This document shows, piece after piece, positions 7,701 through 14,133 of a stretch of DNA of 14,133 nt. The notes beneath the pieces are model-generated. The model was not told the origin of the DNA. It saw nothing but the letters and a program-made list of their open reading frames with translations, and did not search any database. The number at the start of each line of letters is the position of its first letter. The first letter of the stretch is position 1. A program made the translations under genes and the position numbers. Source of the DNA: an uncultured Actinomycetes bacterium (GTDB lineage Bacteria > Actinomycetota > Actinomycetes > Nanopelagicales > Nanopelagicaceae); contig CAJAFH010000092.1 in NCBI GenBank assembly GCA_903939005.1, positions 1 to 14,133 on the forward strand, in the 5' to 3' direction.

Positions 7701-9701
7701 TTAAGAAACTTTCTTAACACGACCATCAAGTGCTGGCAGTTGAGTGACCTTTCCAGCAGCTAGATCAGCCTTGAGTGCATCTACGAATACATCAAGTAGT
7801 GAACCCATAACCTTGGCTTTTGCTGGTGAGAATACATTGAGGTATCCGTCACCACCGTAAATAATAAAGTCAAGAGTTGTCAGGGTGTAAACGGTTTGAT
7901 CCTTCGCAATTGCAGTTCCATCGTTCTTAGTTACCGAAACAATGCGACTTCCGACTGCCTTAGTTGGATCAAAGGTGAACTTGAAGCCAGAAATTTGTGG
8001 GAATCGACCATCACCAGGATAGTTTCCGCCAACACCATTTTCTAGCGCTTTCCATAGATTTTCACCAGTAACGACTGTTGTTGCAACTTGGTTACCGAAT
8101 GGGTAAACAGTAAGTGCATCACCAAGTGTTACATCCAGTGGGCCAGTACCGGTACGAACCAACTTGGTATCAACCGGTGTGTAGGTCTTAGCTGGGAAAG
8201 TATCGCGAATACCGCCACCGTTAGTTAACGCAAAGTCTGTCTTGTACTTTGCGCGAAGTAGGTCAGCAATGTAAATACCCATTGGGTTTTCACCAGAACG
8301 TTCAACTGCTGGAGTTCCACCACGTGGGAATATTCCAGCAACAGCACCTATCTTCGTATCTAGCTTGCCAGTCATTTGGTCTTTGTACTTTTTGACTAGC
8401 GCAGCTGTAGGAGCATCAGGTACAACTGTTGCTACGGCTGCCTTTTTAATGGTTTCAATTGATGAACCAAGTACTCTGTTTGAACTTGTGTTTACACAGA
8501 TCTGAGATCTGGTGTATTCAACACCTGCGTTCAGTGTTTGGCCAACCAAAATTCCGGTAGTTGACTTCTCGACTGGAACTACGGTGGCGAAAGTCTGGTG
8601 ACTGTGTCCGCCATAAATAGCAGCAGCGCCCTTGATTTCAGTAGCCATCTCATTGAGTACACCAACCGAAACTCCGCCAACGCTTTCTGACCAGCCTTGG
8701 TGAATGACTGCAACTACTAAGTCTGCGCCAGCTTTCTTGGCCGCCTTAATTGCTGCATTGATTCCATCAACACCAGCTTGAATTTCAATAGTGCGCTTAA
8801 CGCCCGCTGCATCGGTGTAATCCAAGTTACCTGGGAATACTTGTTCGATTGTGGTTTCAGTGTTTGAGCCAACGATGCCGATCTTTACGTCACCGCGCTC
8901 GATGATGGTGAAGCTCTTGGCAGCCTTTGTGCCTGACTTAAGAGCAGCCAGGGATGAGTCGCCGTAGTTTGATGAGACCCACTGGAAATCAGATGCGCCA
9001 ATAACTTTTTGCACGTGTGCCAAGTTACGATCGTGTTCGTGATTTCCGAAAGTTGATGCATCGAACTTCATTAAGTTCATTGATTCAATTGTTGGCATTT
9101 CTTCAAACTCAGTTGAAATAGGTGGCGCTGCACCAATGTTGTCACCTGATGAAAGCGTGACAGTAGCCGCTGCATTCTTGCGATCGTTTGCGAAAGCCGA
9201 TGCTAAAACTGCAGCACCGATGTTTGTCGCACTCACTTCAATAGCACCGTGCAAGTCGCTGAGTTGCAGAACTTGAACTGATTTGATGTTCGAAGGTGAT
9301 ACAACAGTTGCGAGCTCTTCTGCGGTGTAAGACATTCTTGATTTAGCGGCTACTGAGAATCCGTATGCATTTACTGCTTGCACAACTGGAGTTCCGCCAG
9401 GTTGGCCGACAACAACTGGCATGGTTACATATGAACGACCATTTGCCGGAATCATTACTGGACATGAACCAGAGCCGGCTGAAACTACATAGTGTGTAAT
9501 CGCTGGAGTTGCCTCTGTTGGCGTCCACTTAACCATGATGCCGTTTTTCCATAAATACGATGTGACATTTGTCGGTGCAGAAGGCTTCGCGTAAACAACG
9601 TTTGCCTGTGCGATTGGAGTAACCATAGTTACCAATAAAGTGGCGGCAACGGCGAATACGCCGAAGCTCAGTTTTTTGCGGGTTTTAAGGGTTGTATTCA
9701 T
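7701..9701 (-). CDS. Secreted 5'-nucleotidase / 2',3'-cyclic phosphodiesterase-like metallophosphatase (UshA family)
   Basis: A 666-residue exported enzyme. Residues 1-33 form a Sec-type signal peptide: basic TRKK, a hydrophobic core, and a likely cleavage after AQA (31-33). Residues about 40-118 look like a fibronectin type III-type domain (PSAPTNV, VKWTP, ITHYVVSA, NAYGFS). The metallophosphatase domain has LQLSDLHG (Asp149, His151), SSGDN (Asp187), FGNHEHD (Asn220, His221), VIHQG (His334) and YGGHSHQ (His366, His368): a complete two-metal site. The 5'-nucleotidase C-terminal domain has GIYIADLLR (475-483), TNGGGIRDTF (493-502), GDALTVYPFGNQ (527-538) and IIYGGDGY (613-620). It probably hydrolyses extracellular nucleotides to nucleosides and phosphate. 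No LPXTG anchor or SLH repeat is visible at the C-terminus, so it may be soluble. It is monocistronic, with a promoter-like region upstream and a terminator downstream. Confidence 0.93.
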   Translation of the reverse strand: MNTTLKTRKKLSFGVFAVAATLLVTMVTPIAQANVVYAKPSAPTNVTSYLWKNGIMVKWTPTEATPAITHYVVSAGSGSCPVMIPANGRSYVTMPVVVGQPGGTPVVQAVNAYGFSVAAKSRMSYTAEELATVVSPSNIKSVQVLQLSDLHGAIEVSATNIGAAVLASAFANDRKNAAATVTLSSGDNIGAAPPISTEFEEMPTIESMNLMKFDASTFGNHEHDRNLAHVQKVIGASDFQWVSSNYGDSSLAALKSGTKAAKSFTIIERGDVKIGIVGSNTETTIEQVFPGNLDYTDAAGVKRTIEIQAGVDGINAAIKAAKKAGADLVVAVIHQGWSESVGGVSVGVLNEMATEIKGAAAIYGGHSHQTFATVVPVEKSTTGILVGQTLNAGVEYTRSQICVNTSSNRVLGSSIETIKKAAVATVVPDAPTAALVKKYKDQMTGKLDTKIGAVAGIFPRGGTPAVERSGENPMGIYIADLLRAKYKTDFALTNGGGIRDTFPAKTYTPVDTKLVRTGTGPLDVTLGDALTVYPFGNQVATTVVTGENLWKALENGVGGNYPGDGRFPQISGFKFTFDPTKAVGSRIVSVTKNDGTAIAKDQTVYTLTTLDFIIYGGDGYLNVFSPAKAKVMGSLLDVFVDALKADLAAGKVTQLPALDGRVKKVS

Positions 9702-9709
9702 ATCGCGAT

Positions 9710-9739
9710 CTTATATAAATCACGTTAATTTCTTGAAAA
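9710..9739 (-). promoter_or_regulatory. Putative promoter of the 5'-nucleotidase gene
   Basis: On the minus strand a TTTTCA element (9739-9734) is followed after 18 bases by TATAAG (9715-9710), five of six matches to the -10 consensus. The box ends 8 bases before the ATG at 9701. No Shine-Dalgarno precedes that ATG, so a leaderless transcript fits. Found by eye. Confidence 0.4.
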
Positions 9740-9773
9740 CACGCGATAAACCACGCATGAACTAGCTGCCCCG

Positions 9774-9801
9774 TTGCTTAAAAGTTATAAACGGCTAAAC
9801 T
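9774..9801 (+). promoter_or_regulatory. Putative promoter of the aminotransferase gene
   Basis: A TTGCTT element (9774-9779), a 16-base spacer and a TAAACT element (9796-9801) lie in the 174-base divergent gap between the nucleotidase and aminotransferase genes. Transcription would start near 9808, leaving an untranslated leader of roughly 65 bases, unlike the leaderless pattern seen elsewhere in the window. The match is moderate. Confidence 0.3.
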
Positions 9802-9827
9802 TCCCAAGTAACAAAATTTGTTGGGAG
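9801..9827. repeat. Interrupted palindrome in the divergent intergenic region
   Basis: AACAAA (9810-9815) and TTTGTT (9817-9822) form a perfect 6-base inverted repeat around a single A. It is extended by TTCCC (9801-9805) opposite GGGAG (9823-9827) if AAGT (9806-9809) is bulged. It directly abuts the putative -10 box for the aminotransferase, a position that would suit an operator. No T-run follows, so a terminator is unlikely. Confidence 0.4.
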
Positions 9828-9875
9828 TAAGGCGCTAGGGGCTTCGGGATCGTCTTGAAGTCGAAAGCGCAAAAA

Positions 9876-11270
9876 ATGAAAACCACTGCGAATCATCCGC
9901 AAACGTTTAGATCAGTTCCTGCAACATCAACGCCAGTCTCCAAAACTCGAGTCGCCGCTCTGTTAGACCAAGAATGGGCTCGTTTTAAAGAGGGAACCGG
10001 CAAATCCGAAATTGAAAATGCCGTCGCCAAAGAGACCATGCCAATGGGCGTGCCATCTAGCTTCCAGCACTGGGACCCATACCCAATCTCCATAACCTCG
10101 GCACAAGGCGCGTACATGACCGATGTCGATGGTCGCAAATTACTCGACATGTCGATGGGCTTCGGCGCAATGTTCGCGGGTCACTTGAACCCAGCCGTAG
10201 TTGAAGAAATTAAAAATTCACTTTCCGAAGGAATGCTATTTGTAACTCCTTCACCAATTTCACGCGATGCTGCTGAGCGAATCTGTAAGCGCTTTGCCAT
10301 TGATCAAGTTCGTTTTGCAAACTCAGGCACTGAAGCAACTATGTACGCGGTTCGCTTAGCTCGCGCCTTTGCTGGTAAGAGTGGTGTGGTAAAACTCGAG
10401 GGCGGTTATCACGGTTCATTTGATCCATTAATGGTTTCCTGTAAGCCAAGTTTGTCGCAAGTTGGAGATGCAAATGATCCAACTCCGGTGCCAAATGTTG
10501 GAACTGTCCCTGGCGATGTTTACGTGGTGCCTTTTAATAACATCGAATCACTTGAGCGAGTATTTCAAGCCCATGCTGACGATATTGCATGCTTTATTCT
10601 CGAGCCAGTTCTCGAAAATATTGCGATCGTATTGCCAGATGCTGGCTATCTTGAATCTGTCCGCCAATTATGCGATCAGTACGACATCATCTTGATCTTT
10701 GATGAAGTTAAAACTGGTTTAACTGCTGGCAATCAAGGTGCTGCGCAACGTTTAGGTGTGCAACCAGACTTAATTACGCTCGCTAAATCTATTGGTGGTG
10801 GCGTTCCAGTTGCTGCTTTCGGTGGAAAAGATAAATACATGCAAGCTGTTGCCGATGGTCGACTCGGTCATTTCGGTACATTTAACGGAAACCCACTTGC
10901 AATGGCAGGTATTCGCGCAATAGATAAAATTTGCACCCCCGAAGCTTTAGAAAAAGCTGAAGCACTAAATAAACAAGCACTAGTGCGGATCAATGAAATT
11001 ATTGATGAATACAACTTGCCTGCACACACCGTTGGTTTTGGCGTAAAGGGCTGTATTACTTGGTCTACAACACCGGTACGTAACTATCGTGATTACAAAG
11101 CAACTGATTTCCAAGTAGCTGAACTTTCTTGGTTATGGTCGCTTAACCGCGGAATCATCACGCCTCCGGGACTTGATGAGCAATGGTTAATTTCTTTGGC
11201 ACATGGCCAAACCGAAATTGATCTTTTAGTTGAAGATTTTAGATCTTTAGCTAAAGCGCTGCGCGACTAA
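9876..11270 (+). CDS. Class III PLP aminotransferase, glutamate-1-semialdehyde aminomutase-like
   Basis: Numbering below is from the TTG at 9855; subtract 7 for the ATG at 9876. Visible are MGFGAMFAGHLNP (101-113) and the PLP-phosphate loop NSGTEATM (156-163). GGYHGSFDP (183-191) stacks on the cofactor, FDEVKTG (282-288) has cofactor Asp283, and LITLAKSIGGGVPVAAFGG (306-324) has Schiff-base Lys311. GHFGTFNGNPLAMAG (338-352) completes the active site. This is class III, closest in style to the HemL/GSA aminomutase branch. However, DEVKTG replaces the usual DEVMTGFR of HemL and no haem genes are near, so a different amino-group transfer is as likely. I prefer the ATG at 9876 over the TTG 21 bases upstream on start-codon grounds alone; neither has a clear ribosome binding site. 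The stop overlaps the convergent glycosyltransferase gene by 4 bases. Confidence 0.85.
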   Translation: MKTTANHPQTFRSVPATSTPVSKTRVAALLDQEWARFKEGTGKSEIENAVAKETMPMGVPSSFQHWDPYPISITSAQGAYMTDVDGRKLLDMSMGFGAMFAGHLNPAVVEEIKNSLSEGMLFVTPSPISRDAAERICKRFAIDQVRFANSGTEATMYAVRLARAFAGKSGVVKLEGGYHGSFDPLMVSCKPSLSQVGDANDPTPVPNVGTVPGDVYVVPFNNIESLERVFQAHADDIACFILEPVLENIAIVLPDAGYLESVRQLCDQYDIILIFDEVKTGLTAGNQGAAQRLGVQPDLITLAKSIGGGVPVAAFGGKDKYMQAVADGRLGHFGTFNGNPLAMAGIRAIDKICTPEALEKAEALNKQALVRINEIIDEYNLPAHTVGFGVKGCITWSTTPVRNYRDYKATDFQVAELSWLWSLNRGIITPPGLDEQWLISLAHGQTEIDLLVEDFRSLAKALRD

Positions 11271-12031
11271 ATTTTTCCGCGCACAAACTTTTTGAAGTTA
11301 CGAAGGCCATTGGTCTTGCCATAATTCTTAAAGTAGAACGCTGCTCGCACAATTGGCGCCCAAGATCCGAATACCCGCTGGAAAACTTGTGCTCGCGCTA
11401 AGAGATCTCGCTCAGTACCCCAAAGACTGCCCGAACTATCTTTAGGGTGGATTGCAATTGTAATTGGCAAGAACATCGCAGTTCCGCCTTTATTTAGTAA
11501 GTCGGTAATAAAGATGTACTCATCACCGATGTAGTTACTTACGCCAGCACCAAACTTTTCATCAAAGTAAACATCTTTAGCTTTTATGCTCTCGACGCGC
11601 ACAATCATTTCGTAGGTGGCAGCTTTCGCCGAATTGAACTTAGTTAACTGAACTTTCTTCTTCGAATAGCGCTTACGAAGTGCTCCAGTGGTATCAATTG
11701 CCTGGGCTAAAACAAGGTCGCATTCCGGATGAGCTTCTAGATAAGCAACAGCTGACTTGACTCCGCGATCTAAGAATACGATTTCGTCATCGGCAAATAG
11801 CAAGTACTTAGTTTCGGCGTTGCGAAGCACGGTATTTCTACTCTTAGCCACGCCAAGTTCAGGGGATTTAATTGAATCAAACTTAAAGTTGCTAGGTAGC
11901 GGTTCGGTTGAATTATGCGGATCTTGAATAGAGATAAAAACCTTATGAGGCACGCTTACACGCGGTGGTTCAATATTGTTTATGCGATCGGAAAGAGTTG
12001 AAAACCCAATAGTTAATAGTTCGTTACTCAC
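11267..12031 (-). CDS. Glycosyltransferase, family 2-like (GT-A fold)
   Basis: A 254-residue protein without a signal peptide or clear membrane helix. The N-terminus LLTIGFSTL (5-13) and VFISIQD (31-37) resemble the first two strands of a GT-A fold. GVAKSRNTVLRNAETKYLLF (60-79) followed by ADDEIVF (80-86) matches the family-2 pattern of SRN, helix, then a metal-binding acidic motif (DXD equivalent Asp81, Asp82, Glu83). FDEKFGAG (156-163) and GDEYIF (169-174) resemble the acceptor region with a likely catalytic acidic residue. Substrates are unknown. It starts with GTG at 12031, overlapping the upstream membrane-protein gene by 8 bases, so translation is probably coupled. The gene ends tail to tail over the aminotransferase stop. 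Being last in a run with a CDP-alcohol phosphatidyltransferase suggests decoration of an envelope lipid or polymer; that is inference. Confidence 0.78.
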   Translation of the reverse strand: MSNELLTIGFSTLSDRINNIEPPRVSVPHKVFISIQDPHNSTEPLPSNFKFDSIKSPELGVAKSRNTVLRNAETKYLLFADDEIVFLDRGVKSAVAYLEAHPECDLVLAQAIDTTGALRKRYSKKKVQLTKFNSAKAATYEMIVRVESIKAKDVYFDEKFGAGVSNYIGDEYIFITDLLNKGGTAMFLPITIAIHPKDSSGSLWGTERDLLARAQVFQRVFGSWAPIVRAAFYFKNYGKTNGLRNFKKFVRGKI

Positions 12032-12794
12032 TATGCGTACGAGCCCTTGCGAATCTCATCAGGCTTGTTGACATGCTAGACAGACCTGAATTCTGCAATC
12101 TCAGACCAAAGAAAAGAACTACGGTATTAGCTGGGCTGATTTCACCTTGATAGCTTAAATACAGAAGTAGACCGAGCAAAATAATCATTGCGACGCCGGA
12201 ATACAAGATTCCTACCTCACCAGATTTAATTCGAGTTCTAAATTTGTCAGCTGGCGAGACTTTCTTTTTCAGCTTGCGAGCATTTGCAAAGTTGCGCTGT
12301 TCCTTGATTTGTTTAGCAAATATGCGACCGACTAGCTGAAGAACTATCAAAACAATTATCAGATCCACTAAACCAAATACTGGGTTAAAGTAGATAAAGA
12401 ATAAAACAACTACACCTAGTTGAGTCAAAGTTGCCAGAATATTAGTCAATTCAATTGCGAGCGACCAACGCCAATTGTCTTGAAAATTAGTGACCTCGCT
12501 ATCGCTGGCCTTGAATGCCTTTTCAAAAACTCTTAGTCGGTAAATGCGTTGAAAAAACTGACCTGCACGAGTTAGGCCGTAAAAAAGAAAAAAGAAGACC
12601 ACAAAAAATATTAATTCCTGGTTGGAAAGTTCACCCTCGTGTAAAATTATTTCAGTAAAGAATTTTGCGACCAATAGCTCTGAAACTGAAATTGAAGCGG
12701 CTAGTAAAGAAAGACTAATTAGTATTAATCTCAATTTATTATTTGGAAATAGTTCGAGCAAGCTCTTGCGCAAGTTCCACAAGATAACTTTCAT
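12024..12794 (-). CDS. Membrane protein resembling an ABC exporter transmembrane domain without ATPase domain
   Basis: A 256-residue protein with about six hydrophobic segments (roughly 20-45, 60-80, 113-135, 138-158, 193-215, 218-235). The opening LLAASISVSELLVAKFF (30-46) recalls ABC exporter membrane domains. So does the C-terminal pattern GEISPANTVVLFFGLRLQNS (217-236) followed by a short amphipathic tail ending FARA (248-251). No Walker A, signature or Walker B follows: the protein stops at residue 256 where an ATPase domain would begin, and the next gene is a glycosyltransferase. The loops between segments 2-3 and 4-5 are shorter than in ordinary exporters, so this could be a reduced exporter half or an unrelated membrane protein. 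I do not assign a substrate. It has a good Shine-Dalgarno at 12810-12804 and lies 53 bases downstream of the CDP-alcohol phosphatidyltransferase gene. Confidence 0.6.
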   Translation of the reverse strand: MKVILWNLRKSLLELFPNNKLRLILISLSLLAASISVSELLVAKFFTEIILHEGELSNQELIFFVVFFFLFYGLTRAGQFFQRIYRLRVFEKAFKASDSEVTNFQDNWRWSLAIELTNILATLTQLGVVVLFFIYFNPVFGLVDLIIVLIVLQLVGRIFAKQIKEQRNFANARKLKKKVSPADKFRTRIKSGEVGILYSGVAMIILLGLLLYLSYQGEISPANTVVLFFGLRLQNSGLSSMSTSLMRFARARTHSE

Positions 12795-12803
12795 CGTTAA
12801 TTT

Positions 12804-12810
12804 TCCTCTT
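12804..12810 (-). promoter_or_regulatory. Strong Shine-Dalgarno before the exporter-like gene
   Basis: AAGAGGA on the minus strand lies 9 bases before the ATG at 12794. It fixes that start and stands out because most other starts in the window have no such element. The message here must therefore have a leader, consistent with read-through from the upstream phosphatidyltransferase gene. Confidence 0.6.
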
Positions 12811-12847
12811 CTGCAGCCTAGTTAGAGGGCAAATTTATCGTATGTGG

Positions 12848-13621
12848 CTAGTTATTACGCAGCTTGGCAGACGTTGTGATCGCCAATATATGGCCGACAG
12901 TTACGAATAGCGCAATAATCAAAGCAATTTGCAGTGAAATGGCAAAACTGCCAAAGATTGCGACATACATGGTGAATTCAACTGAATGGAAGATTCGGTG
13001 TGCGGGCAAGAAATTGAAAGCTTTACGGGCTAAACGAAGTAATCCTTTGCGAGGCAAGTTAACACCTTTGGCATCTTCTAGCTTTGGCAATCCAGAGAAT
13101 GCACGTGCCACATGTACCGCATCGTTAAGTGCTTTATTAATAATTATTAGAACTGCAAGCAATGCACCTAGATACGGGTAAATGCTTGAAGTTATTGGTT
13201 GATTTGGCCAGTCTGCCAATCTCAGGCCGAAACAGATTGGAATCAAACTTTCGGCACCGTAGTGGCCCAACTTGTCGAGAAAAATTCCCATCGGCGACTT
13301 AGTGTCGCGCCATCTAGCGACTTCGCCATCACAGCAATCAATCAACATTTGTTTATGACTCAAAAGTAAAGCAAGCGCAATTCCAATCCAACCTTGAATC
13401 AATAAAGCTGGGCCGATTGAAGCGCCTACCAAAATCATTAGCCAAGTAACGCCATTAGCGGTAATTGGCGTACGTAGAAATATTCGAGTTAGATACGGCG
13501 AAATTTTACGTAAGTAGAGATCAGCGATCCAGTGTTCGGCATTTGATCGGCCAGTGACTGAGGGTGGTTGCGAAACTTCACGAATTTGCGCAATGGTTGG
13601 ACGTGCTGGACGAGCTTGCAT
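12848..13621 (-). CDS. CDP-alcohol phosphatidyltransferase family membrane enzyme
   Basis: A 257-residue integral membrane protein. The family motif D-x2-DG-x2-AR-x8-G-x3-D-x3-D is present at 95-120 as Asp95, Asp98, Gly99, Ala102, Arg103, Gly112 and Asp116. The last position, His120, replaces the usual Asp, by family knowledge the proposed catalytic base. The N-terminal region has RSNAEHWIADLYLRKISPY (25-43) and a TPITANGVT (51-59) stretch similar to the TPNxxT element before the first helix. Several hydrophobic segments follow to the C-terminus. Family members displace CMP from a CDP-linked alcohol to form a phosphodiester, as in phosphatidylinositol-phosphate or cardiolipin-type synthesis. 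The alcohol used here is unknown. The ATG follows the stop of the DUF5941-like gene with no gap (TAAATG), indicating an operon. I see no signal for a separate promoter. Confidence 0.88.
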   Translation of the reverse strand: MQARPARPTIAQIREVSQPPSVTGRSNAEHWIADLYLRKISPYLTRIFLRTPITANGVTWLMILVGASIGPALLIQGWIGIALALLLSHKQMLIDCCDGEVARWRDTKSPMGIFLDKLGHYGAESLIPICFGLRLADWPNQPITSSIYPYLGALLAVLIIINKALNDAVHVARAFSGLPKLEDAKGVNLPRKGLLRLARKAFNFLPAHRIFHSVEFTMYVAIFGSFAISLQIALIIALFVTVGHILAITTSAKLRNN

Positions 13622-14133
13622 TTAATTACCCCGCGCTTTATGTCCGGCTACCCACTGGATAGATGAAATTACAAAGAAGAGCAGACCAAAATACCAAACT
13701 AGCGGAACGATGGACCAACCGAGTACTAAGAATATTCCAAGGAGTGTGACTCGGCCCAGGATAAATCCACCAGCGATGGCTAACCACTTTGGTTTATGTT
13801 CGTTCTGTAGTGCGCGATACATATTGTCATAATGACCAAAAAGAATTGCAAATAGCAATAAGAAGGCAGCTGGTCTATTTAGATCTGTTGCCACAACTGC
13901 CCAGATAAAGATGCCGCCTTCAAGAGCGCGCAAGATTGAAGGCTCTAGCCAATCAAAACGATTAGTGGAATTTTTCTTCTTAAAGAAATCTAATTGATCA
14001 TCAATTAAGTTCTTATTAACGCGCAACTTTGGCCAAGTTCGAGATTTAAGCACTCGTGCACGAAATACCAAAAGAATCGAGATAACCGCCAAAATTGGCA
14101 TTATTGTGAAGGTAAAACCAGCTCCACCGATTA
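13622..14133 (-). CDS. DUF5941-like integral membrane protein, C-terminal part (5' end outside window)
   Basis: An in-frame ATG at 14101 gives 159 residues, but the frame stays open upstream to the right edge. Those extra codons (GGAGFTFTI and then the Met) continue a membrane helix, so the true start is very probably outside. Numbering from that Met, visible features are a first helix (about 1-13), a basic loop with KSRTWPKLR (19-27), and RFDWLEPSILRALEGGIFIW (48-67). FAILFGHYDNMYRAL (83-97) and two closing hydrophobic segments (about 108-130 and 132-151) follow. The DWL-x-P-x2-LRA-x-E-x-G pattern with HYD-x2-YR resembles the DUF5941 family found beside CDP-alcohol phosphatidyltransferases in actinobacteria; I recall this from general knowledge and could not search. 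Function is unknown. The stop abuts the phosphatidyltransferase ATG directly. Confidence 0.65.
   Translation of the reverse strand, partial: IGGAGFTFTIMPILAVISILLVFRARVLKSRTWPKLRVNKNLIDDQLDFFKKKNSTNRFDWLEPSILRALEGGIFIWAVVATDLNRPAAFLLLFAILFGHYDNMYRALQNEHKPKWLAIAGGFILGRVTLLGIFLVLGWSIVPLVWYFGLLFFVISSIQWVAGHKARGN

Noticed and set aside
9343..9528. Small minus-strand frame inside the 5'-nucleotidase gene, and similar short frames inside other genes
   Set aside because: They lie in alternative frames of well-supported genes and show low-complexity or cysteine/serine-rich translations with no motif or start signal.
1..14133. CRISPR arrays, tRNA/rRNA genes, insertion sequences, prophage or defence modules
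   Set aside because: I saw no repeat-spacer pattern, transposase or integrase motif, or RNA-gene signature. Gene density and codon style look uniform, so this appears to be ordinary chromosomal sequence.

Overview
The window looks like a piece of a compact, moderately low-GC actinobacterial chromosome. Several families favour Actinobacteria: the PGPGW/TIGR02611-type membrane protein, a CDP-alcohol phosphatidyltransferase next to a DUF5941-like membrane protein, and a Uup-like ABC-F protein. Genes are tightly packed, with 4-base ATGA overlaps, two tail-to-tail overlaps, and no intergenic gap above about 175 bases. Many starts lack a Shine-Dalgarno sequence but carry a TAnnnT-like box 6-8 bases upstream, which suits leaderless transcripts. 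A streamlined freshwater lineage such as Nanopelagicales (acI) would fit, but that is inference from style and composition, not a proven assignment.

Layout. (1) 1-3139, minus: a co-directional run of an ABC-F ATPase, a UPF0114/YqhA-like membrane protein and a DUF606/YdcZ-type DMT transporter whose C-terminus is cut by the window edge. (2) 3164-5232, plus: kynureninase and tryptophan 2,3-dioxygenase, coupled by ATGA and divergent from the ABC-F gene across only 24 bases. (3) 5229-7617, minus: a nitroreductase preceded by a glycosyltransferase/PGPGW membrane protein pair. (4) 7701-9701, minus: a secreted two-domain 5'-nucleotidase with its own terminator. (5) 9876-11270, plus: a class III (HemL-like) PLP aminotransferase. 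(6) 11267-14133, minus: a cell-envelope type cluster running from a DUF5941-like membrane protein (5' end outside the window) through a CDP-alcohol phosphatidyltransferase and a small exporter-like membrane protein to a family-2-like glycosyltransferase.

Functionally, the kyn pair opens and cleaves tryptophan towards anthranilate and alanine, but the intermediate formamidase is not here. The secreted nucleotidase suggests nucleotide or phosphate scavenging. The right-hand cluster looks like a route to a phosphodiester-linked, glycosylated envelope lipid or polymer; its product cannot be read from the sequence. The most unusual points are the His in place of the last Asp of the CDP-alcohol phosphatidyltransferase motif, the exporter-like membrane protein with no ATPase domain, and the overlapping divergent promoters between kynU and the ABC-F gene.
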